Assembly (NCBI RefSeq): GCF_900115085.1
Contig: NZ_FOVF01000035.1
Location: 1 to 50,600 of the forward strand
Direction of reading: 5' to 3'
DNA from: Dokdonella immobilis
GTDB taxonomy: Bacteria; Pseudomonadota; Gammaproteobacteria; Xanthomonadales; Rhodanobacteraceae
Length of the DNA: 50,600 bases
Under the pieces are notes generated by a model. That model made no database searches. It saw nothing but the letters and a program-made list of their open reading frames with translations, and was not told where the DNA came from. Position numbers and translations under genes: made by a program. Below, piece after piece: positions 45,347 through 50,600 of the stretch (position 1 is its first letter; each line of letters starts with the position of its first letter).

Positions 45347-45432
45347 GGGGTTCGAAAACCGGTCTGGGGAGGGACCGATCTCCGGGGGATCCAGCCAGGG
45401 AGGTGGGTGGATCCGGGGGTGCCGTTGCGTGC
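45308..45432 (-). ncRNA. sX13: sX13-like small RNA beside polA
   Basis: On the minus strand downstream of polA, a region of about 125 nt folds into three hairpins whose loops are C-rich. Stem 1 has arms 45408-45414 and 45387-45393 with loop CCCACCTCCCTGGC. Stem 2 has arms 45373-45377 and 45360-45364 with loop CCTCCCCA. Stem 3 is the terminator, with loop TCCCCCTG. A TATTAT -10 box (45444-45439) precedes it. The layout, size and anti-Shine-Dalgarno-like C-rich loops match the Xanthomonas sX13 RNA, which as I recall is also encoded next to polA, in the position of E. coli Spot 42. It likely binds G-rich ribosome binding regions of mRNAs. The exact 5' end is a guess. Confidence 0.7.
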
Positions 45433-45438
45433 ACCCGG

Positions 45439-45466
45439 ATAATAAGACGCGGGTTGGCAGGGATAA
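45439..45466 (-). promoter_or_regulatory. Predicted promoter of the sX13-like RNA
   Basis: TATTAT (45444-45439) sits 7 nt before the predicted RNA 5' end. A weak -35 candidate TTATCC (45466-45461) stands 16 bp upstream. The region lies between the polA stop and the sRNA, so the RNA can be transcribed on its own. Confidence 0.5.
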
Positions 45467-45541
45467 GTTTCGCCGTCCGAAAAATATTTCCGGGAACGTT
45501 TAGCCGCTATTCACCTTTCTGGCACCGCCAGGCCAGAGTGC

Positions 45542-48307
45542 TCAATGGGCTTCATCCCAGTTGGCGCCCACGCCGATATCGACGACCAGTGGAACATCGA
45601 GCGCGGCGGCTCCGGCCATGCGTTCGCGGACCCCGTCGCGAATGGCTTCCACGCAGTCCTGGCGCACTTCGAAAACCAGTTCGTCGTGAACCTGCATGAG
45701 CATCCGGGCTTCTCCCGCGCGATCCGACAGCCAGTGGTCGACTGCGATCATCGCGCGCTTGATGATGTCGGCGGCGGTGCCCTGCATCGGCGCGTTGATG
45801 GCTGCACGCTCGGCTCCGGCGCGCTGCGCCTGGTTGCGTGAGCCAATGCTGTCCAGGTAGAGGCGGCGTCCGAACACGGTTTCGACATAGCCATCCTGAT
45901 GGGCCTTTTCGCGGACCCTGTCCATGAACTCGCGTACGCCCGGATAGCGATTGAAGTAGCGAGCGATGTAGTCCTGCGCCTCGCCGCGGCCAATGCCGAG
46001 CTGGCGGGCCAGTCCAAACGCGCTCATGCCATACATGAGACCGAAATTGATCGCCTTTGCGGCGCGTCGTTGATGCGCATCGACATCGGCTAACGGAACC
46101 GAGAAGACCTCCGCCGCCGTGCTGCGGTGGATGTCCTGGTCGCCGTGGAAAGCGGCCAGCAGCCCGGCATCACCCGACAGATGCGCCATGATCCGAAGCT
46201 CGATCTGCGAATAGTCGGCGGCGAGGATCCGGTACCCGGGCGGGGCGATGAAGGCCTGGCGAATCCGCCGGCCTTCCTCGGTACGCACCGGAATGTTCTG
46301 CAGGTTGGGATCCGACGATGAAAGACGCCCGGTTGCGGCGGTGGCCTGGTGATAGCTGGTGTGCACGCGTCCGGTGCGCGGATTGACGATTTCCGCCAGC
46401 TTTTCGGTATAGGTCGAGCGCAGCTTGGCCAGGCCGCGGTATTCGAGGATCAGTCGCGGCAGTTCGTGGGCATCGGCGATCGCTTCGAGGGCTTCCTCAT
46501 TGGTCGAAGGCTGCCCCTTGGGCGTCTTCATGACCACCGGCAGCTTCAGTTCATCGAAGAGCAATGCCTGGAGCTGCTTTGGCGAATCGAGGCTGAAGTT
46601 GCGCCCGGCGACTTGATGCGCCTGCGTGGTCAGCTCTTGCATGCGATGGGCCAGTTCACGGCCCTGGATGCGCAATGCGCCGACATCGACGAGAACGCCC
46701 GTCTGCTCCATGCGGGCGAGCACGGGAATCAGCGGGATTTCAATGTCCCGATAGACCGAAGCGAGTTTCGGCTCGGCTTCGAGCTGCGGCCACAGCGCAT
46801 GGTGCAGGCGCAAGGTGATATCGGCATCCTCGGCCGCATAGCGGGTCGCCGTCTCGAGGTCGACCTGCGAGAACAGGATCTGTTTGGCGCCCTTTCCGGC
46901 GACGTCCTCGAAGTGGATGGTCTGATAGTCCAGGTGCCGCCTGGCCAGCGTATCCATGTCGTGGCGCGAAGCGGTCGAATTGAGGACGTAGGACTCCAGC
47001 ATCGTGTCGTGGGCAATCCCGGCGACTTTAATCCCGGCGGTCGAGAGTACATTGACGTCGTATTTCGCGTGCTGGGCCAGCTTGGCGCGGCCCTTGTCCT
47101 CAAGCAGGGGCCTGAGTGCACCGAGCACCTCATTCCGGTCCAGTTGTTGCGGCGCGCCCGGATAGTCATGGGTCAAGGGTATGTAGGCTGCGGAACCCGG
47201 CTCCACCGAGAAGGAAACGCCGACGATCTCCGCGCGCATGGAATCGATCGATGTGGTTTCGGTATCGAAGCAGATCAGATCGGCGGACTCGAGCTGTCGC
47301 AACCAGTGCGCGAGCCGCTCCCGGTCGAGCACCGTTTCGTACACACCCGCCACGGCCGGGGTCTTCACGGCCGAGCCTGTGGCCGCGGCGGCTCCGCCCG
47401 CAGCGGATCGTTCTTCGACTTGTGGTTCCTGGGCGGAGGCCTGGCTGGTGGATTTGCCCTCGAGGTCCTTCAGGGCGGCGTTGAATTCATAGCGACGGTA
47501 GAGCGCCGCGAGCGTTTCCACGTCGGGCTCGCGCAGGGCAAGATCGGTTGCGCCCACATCGAGATCGACGTCGGTCTTGATGGTCACCAGCCTGCGCGAA
47601 AGCGGCAGGTGCGCCAGTGCCTGGCGCAGGTTTTCGCCGATCTTGCCGCCGACCTCGTCGGCACGCCGGATCACCTCGTCCAGTGAACCGTACTCAGCGA
47701 TCCATTTTGCCGCTGTCTTCGGTCCGCACTTGTGCACGCCAGGCACGTTGTCGACGGTGTCTCCGGTCAGCGCGAGGAAATCGACGATGCGCTCCGGCGG
47801 CACGCCGAATTTCTCGATCACGCCGTCGCGGTCCATCGTGGTCCGCGTCATGGTGTTGACCAGCGAGATGTGCGGCGAGACGAGCTGGGCGAAATCCTTG
47901 TCGCCCGTGGAAATGACGACGTCGACATCGTGCGCTTCGGCCTGACGTGCCAGGGTGCCGATGACGTCGTCCGCCTCGACCCCACCGACCCTGAGAATCG
48001 GAAAGCCCAGGGCAGCCACGATCGCCAGCATTGGGTCGACCTGGGCCTTCAGGTCCTCGGGGGTCGGCGCGCGGTTGGCCTTGTATTCGGCATACAGTTC
48101 GTCGCGAAAGGTCGGCCCGCTTGCGTCGCTGACGAAGGCCGCATAGTCCGGTTTCTCCTTCAACGTCGCGCGCAGCATGTTGACCACGCCGAAAAGCGCC
48201 CCGGTCGGCTCGCCGGCCGCGTTGCTGAGTGGCGGCAGGGCATGAAAGGCCCGAAACAGGTAGGAGGACCCGTCGATCAGGACGAGACGTTTGCGCGGCG
48301 TCTGCAT
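45542..48307 (-). CDS. polA: DNA polymerase I
   Basis: The ATG at 48307 (MQTPRKRLVLIDGSSYLFRAF) gives the usual 921 residues; the longer frame to 48463 adds a basic leader not seen in the family. The order is complete. The 5'-3' exonuclease spans 1-290 (VEADDVIGTLA, GDKDFAQLV, LTGDTVDNVPG). The 3'-5' exonuclease spans about 325-520 with intact acidic residues (ICFDTETTSIDSM). The polymerase domain spans 530-921 (ADYSQIELRIMAHLSG, RRAAKAINFGLMYGMS, LMQVHDELVFEV). It fills gaps and removes RNA primers. Convergent with the AMP ligase gene across the sRNA. Confidence 0.97.
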   Translation of the reverse strand: MQTPRKRLVLIDGSSYLFRAFHALPPLSNAAGEPTGALFGVVNMLRATLKEKPDYAAFVSDASGPTFRDELYAEYKANRAPTPEDLKAQVDPMLAIVAALGFPILRVGGVEADDVIGTLARQAEAHDVDVVISTGDKDFAQLVSPHISLVNTMTRTTMDRDGVIEKFGVPPERIVDFLALTGDTVDNVPGVHKCGPKTAAKWIAEYGSLDEVIRRADEVGGKIGENLRQALAHLPLSRRLVTIKTDVDLDVGATDLALREPDVETLAALYRRYEFNAALKDLEGKSTSQASAQEPQVEERSAAGGAAAATGSAVKTPAVAGVYETVLDRERLAHWLRQLESADLICFDTETTSIDSMRAEIVGVSFSVEPGSAAYIPLTHDYPGAPQQLDRNEVLGALRPLLEDKGRAKLAQHAKYDVNVLSTAGIKVAGIAHDTMLESYVLNSTASRHDMDTLARRHLDYQTIHFEDVAGKGAKQILFSQVDLETATRYAAEDADITLRLHHALWPQLEAEPKLASVYRDIEIPLIPVLARMEQTGVLVDVGALRIQGRELAHRMQELTTQAHQVAGRNFSLDSPKQLQALLFDELKLPVVMKTPKGQPSTNEEALEAIADAHELPRLILEYRGLAKLRSTYTEKLAEIVNPRTGRVHTSYHQATAATGRLSSSDPNLQNIPVRTEEGRRIRQAFIAPPGYRILAADYSQIELRIMAHLSGDAGLLAAFHGDQDIHRSTAAEVFSVPLADVDAHQRRAAKAINFGLMYGMSAFGLARQLGIGRGEAQDYIARYFNRYPGVREFMDRVREKAHQDGYVETVFGRRLYLDSIGSRNQAQRAGAERAAINAPMQGTAADIIKRAMIAVDHWLSDRAGEARMLMQVHDELVFEVRQDCVEAIRDGVRERMAGAAALDVPLVVDIGVGANWDEAH

Positions 48308-48572
48308 GTGCGTGGATTGCTGGTCCGGGCGGGGCAGCTTGGCCCGAGGAAGGCCGGAATGCAACGGCCGAGGGGATTCGGCTTCGGCCCCCCGAGTGCG
48401 CTTCCGCCCTGGCTGCGCAGGAGACATCGCGCGGGCGTCGGCAACGGTTGTCGACGCGGCCACTCGGCGCGGCCGCGGATGTTCCAGCCTTGATGAAGGT
48501 CAACGAATCACGAGGTCAAGATGCGTACAGTCGAGCTGGGCTATGCTTGGCCGAACATCAGGAGATCCTCCC

Positions 48573-49043
48573 ATGAACCGTTTCTTGGTCGTTGCCGTTG
48601 TCGCAGGAGTTATGTTCGGGACGCCCGCAGCGGCGGCAGAACCCAAGCCTGCCACGGATGCCAAACCAGCGTTCCAGAGCGCTCCACCGCCACCGGGAAT
48701 CGACGAGGCTGGCGTCCAGTCCGCGACGACGCCCACGGCCGGTACCGAGACCCTGAAGCCGAACATGCCGGACACGCGCCCGGTCCGCGACAAGGCTTCG
48801 CGCAGCAAGGAGCGGACTGCTGCCCAGATCGAAGCAAGCAGCGATTCGGTGACCGAGCGTACCGAGGGTTCGGACACGATCACCGAATATCGCGAAAAGG
48901 GAAAGCTGCGCATGGTCCGGATTCGTCCCCGCAGCGGTCCGGAACATATCTATGTCGATCAGAATGGCGATGGTCGGCTGGACAAGGATCCCCTCGATGG
49001 ACCCGTGGCGCCGGTCTATTTCACGATCTACGAGTGGAACTGA
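48573..49043 (+). CDS. DUF2782 family secreted protein, 156 aa
   Basis: The ATG at 48573 is preceded by AGGAG and yields a signal peptide (MNRFLVVAVVAGVMFG, cleavage near AAA-AEP). Residues 22-85 are Pro/Ala/Lys-rich and low complexity. Residues 85-156 are the conserved part (DSVTERTEGSDTITEYREKG, MVRIRPRSGPEHIYVDQNGD, ending in YFTIYEWN), matching the small DUF2782 family found next to polA in Xanthomonas and Pseudomonas. Function unknown; probably periplasmic. Divergent from polA (265-bp shared upstream region) and convergent with hemF, with 17 bp between stops and no visible terminator. Confidence 0.9.
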   Translation: MNRFLVVAVVAGVMFGTPAAAAEPKPATDAKPAFQSAPPPPGIDEAGVQSATTPTAGTETLKPNMPDTRPVRDKASRSKERTAAQIEASSDSVTERTEGSDTITEYREKGKLRMVRIRPRSGPEHIYVDQNGDGRLDKDPLDGPVAPVYFTIYEWN

Positions 49044-49060
49044 TACGCAGCTGACGCTGC

Positions 49061-49969
49061 CTACCAGTCCTTCGGCTTGAGATATTCAATTAGACGCGAC
49101 TCGGCGCTACCGGGTTCCGGCTGGTAACCGTACTCGTAGCGGACGCGCGGCGGCAGACTCATCAGGATGGATTCTGCGCGCCCGCCGGATTGCAATCCGA
49201 ACAGGGTACCGCGGTCGTAGACGAGATTGAACTCCACGTAGCGGCCGCGACGATAGAGCTGGAACTCGCGTTCGCGCTCGGTATAGGGTGTGGCTTTTCT
49301 GCGCTCGACGATGGGTGCGTAAGCCTTCATGAAGCCATCACCCACGCCTTGCATGAAGGCAAAGCACCGCTCGAATCCACCTTCGTGCAAGTCATCATAG
49401 AACAAGCCGCCGACGCCGCGGGTTTCGTTGCGGTGCCTGAGAAAGAAATATTCGTCGCACCACTTCTTGTAGCGCGGATACGCCGTGTCACCGAGCGGCT
49501 GACAGACTTCCCTTGCGACGTCATGCCAGTGGCGAATGTCCTCGTCGAACGGGTAGTAGGGCGTGAGGTCGAATCCGCCGCCGAACCACCAGACCGGCTG
49601 CATCCCTTCCGCGCTGGCTTCAAAGAAGCGTACGTTCATGTGCGTCGTCGGCACGTAAGGATTCAACGGATGGAAAACCAGCGAAACGCCCAGGGCGGTC
49701 CAGCTGCGGCCGGCCAGCTCGGGGCGGTGCTGGGATGCGGATGGCGGTAGCGCGCTCCCCGATACCCTGGAAAAGCCGATGCCGGCCTGTTCGAAGACAT
49801 CGCCGTTGGCGAGGATTCGTGTCCTTCCGCCGCCGCCCTCGGCGCGCGTCCACACGTCCTCCTTGAAGCGTTCCCTGCCATCCAGCACCTCGATCGAATC
49901 GCAGATCCTGTCCTGCAGGCCAGTCAGATAGGTTTCAATGGCGCTCAGGTGATCGGACGGTTCGGCCAT
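49061..49969 (-). CDS. hemF: Oxygen-dependent coproporphyrinogen III oxidase
   Basis: The 302-residue length is standard. Conserved segments are visible throughout: [20 protein letters not shown] (about residues 34-53), [18 protein letters not shown] (about 100-117), [18 protein letters not shown] (about 126-143), [28 protein letters not shown] and [19 protein letters not shown]. It catalyses oxidative decarboxylation of coproporphyrinogen III to protoporphyrinogen IX in haem synthesis, in the cytoplasm, as a dimer. It indicates an aerobic lifestyle. Confidence 0.97.
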   Translation of the reverse strand: MAEPSDHLSAIETYLTGLQDRICDSIEVLDGRERFKEDVWTRAEGGGGRTRILANGDVFEQAGIGFSRVSGSALPPSASQHRPELAGRSWTALGVSLVFHPLNPYVPTTHMNVRFFEASAEGMQPVWWFGGGFDLTPYYPFDEDIRHWHDVAREVCQPLGDTAYPRYKKWCDEYFFLRHRNETRGVGGLFYDDLHEGGFERCFAFMQGVGDGFMKAYAPIVERRKATPYTEREREFQLYRRGRYVEFNLVYDRGTLFGLQSGGRAESILMSLPPRVRYEYGYQPEPGSAESRLIEYLKPKDW

Positions 49970-50183
49970 GGGTTCTGCATCGCTAGAGGTGGACCATCGA
50001 GACTACCAGCTGATTGCGCTTGTGCAATGGCCCGAGCGACTTCACCGTTGGCGCCATGCGCGCCGCAACCTCAGTGGCCTCGTCTTCGGGCTGCGATTGG
50101 TCCTCGATGCATTTCGATTCTTCAGCGAAGCGGCACCTTCTGCACCCCTTCGCGCTGTTGTGCCGCCGGCTGCACGAGGACAA

Positions 50184-50217
50184 AGAAAAACCCCACCCGA
50201 GTGCTCGGATGGGGTTT
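50184..50217 (-). terminator. Second rRNA-operon terminator (distal copy)
   Basis: On the minus strand an 8-9 bp GC stem (CCCCACCCGAG with CTCGGATGGGG, including a G-T pair) is followed by TTTTT. Just before the stem stands GCTCAGCGCTTTATCACAAA, nearly identical to the 5S 3' flank, GCTGAGCGCTTTATCCCAAA. Confidence 0.75.
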
Positions 50218-50316
50218 GTGATAAAGCGCTGAGCGCTGACCAACACCGAAGCCGTGACGCAGGCAGCGCCCAGGAGGGCTGCGCCGCTTGTCGTGCTCTG
50301 GTGGGTTTCGCGCGCA

Positions 50317-50350
50317 TAAAAAAACCCCGGCTTTGCGGGCCGGGGTTTGG
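50317..50350 (-). terminator. rRNA-operon terminator directly after 5S
   Basis: AACCCCGGCCCGCAAAGCCGGGGTT on the minus strand forms a strong GC stem followed by at least six T. It starts about 11 nt after the 5S 3' end and closes the rRNA operon. Confidence 0.88.
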
Positions 50351-50359
50351 GATAAAGCG

Positions 50360-50476
50360 CTCAGCGATGACCTACTCTTGCATGGCTTGAGCCACACTAC
50401 CATCGGCGCAGCTGCGTTTCACTTCCGAGTTCGGGATGGGATCGGGTGGTTCCACAGCGCTATGTTCGCTGAGCAA
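50360..50476 (-). rRNA. rrf: 5S ribosomal RNA
   Basis: The minus strand reads GCTCAGCGAACATAGCGC at the 5' side, then the conserved CCGAACTCGGAAGTGAAACG and GCCGATGGTAGTGTGG, ending TCATCGCTGAGC. The termini pair (GCTCAGCGA with TCGCTGAGC) to form helix I. The length of about 117 nt is normal. It is the last gene of an rRNA operon read leftwards. The 23S gene would lie beyond the right edge; 50477-50600 is the 23S-5S spacer, with no mature 23S sequence recognised. Confidence 0.95.
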
Positions 50477-50600
50477 GCGGTGGAGACAGCGCACGGGTGC
50501 GCCAGTCTCGCATGGGGTCTTGGGACGTAATAAGTCGTTTTGGCTCGAGAGTGTTCGTGTTGCTGAGGCGTGTAGTGTTGAGCTTTTCTATAAAGCTCCA

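Larger units (their letters stand above)
49970..50359. other. Spacer between hemF and the rRNA operon
   Basis: The 390 bp hold two rho-independent terminators reading leftwards from the 5S gene (listed separately). Small overlapping open frames here have no coding character. No tRNA-like fold was found between the terminators. A hemF promoter presumably lies in 49970-50180, but no clear boxes were found. Confidence 0.6.

Noticed and set aside
46349-47686. 445-aa plus-strand open frame
   Set aside because: Antisense to polA, which is intact across it.
50240-50318. Possible tRNA between the two terminators
   Set aside because: No T-loop (GGTTCGAATCC-like) or acceptor pairing was found on either strand.

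Overview
The window is a high-GC chromosomal segment of a gammaproteobacterium, most likely of the order Xanthomonadales (Rhodanobacteraceae or Lysobacteraceae). The reasons are the def-fmt-rsmB-DUF4390-ntrY order, the LysM-dprA-topA block, the polA/DUF2782/hemF neighbourhood with a C-rich sX13-like small RNA beside polA, and a giant secreted protein ending in an 'LFKNGFE'-type tail. No phage, IS element, CRISPR array or tRNA was seen.

Left part (1-22275, minus strand). One operon of more than 22 kb encodes four secreted proteins. In transcription order they are: a 466-residue glycine-rich secreted protein; a 2650-residue protein with IPT/TIG-like domains followed by 20 tandem repeats of about 95 residues; a 2531-residue mosaic (alpha/alpha-toroid repeats, carboxypeptidase-regulatory-like domains, CARDB domains, an FG-GAP propeller, seven Calx-beta-like repeats, C-terminal sorting-type tail); and an RHS/YD-repeat protein with a degenerate N-terminal transglutaminase-like domain, whose 3' end lies beyond the left edge. 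Gene spacings are 14 bp, -4 bp and +4 bp. A strong sigma70-type promoter (TTGACA-N18-TAGTAT) sits in front. This is the accessory region and the best candidate for an undescribed system. All long plus-strand open frames here are antisense shadows.

Middle (22594-27630, minus strand). A TPR protein and a conserved membrane-anchored hypothetical overlap by ATGA. A 490-bp repeat-bearing spacer follows. Then come 3-hydroxybutyrate dehydrogenase and a patatin-like phospholipase, overlapping by GTGA, and the NtrX-type response regulator, whose AAA+ domain has lost key motifs.

27793-38196, minus strand. Two ArnT/PMT-like glycosyltransferases and a CDP-glycerol glycerophosphotransferase-like protein lie between ntrX and its usual partner ntrY. 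Upstream of ntrY are DUF4390, rsmB, fmt and def, tightly packed: formyl-Met processing, 16S rRNA methylation, then nitrogen/redox-type two-component signalling.

38524-45244, plus strand. Housekeeping genes: LysM protein, dprA, topA and an AMP-dependent acyl/aryl ligase. The minus strand then carries the sX13-like sRNA and polA. The plus strand has a DUF2782 protein, and the minus strand has hemF. The right end holds a 5S rRNA gene on the minus strand, the distal end of an rRNA operon whose 23S gene lies beyond the window, followed by two rho-independent terminators that look like a tandem duplication.
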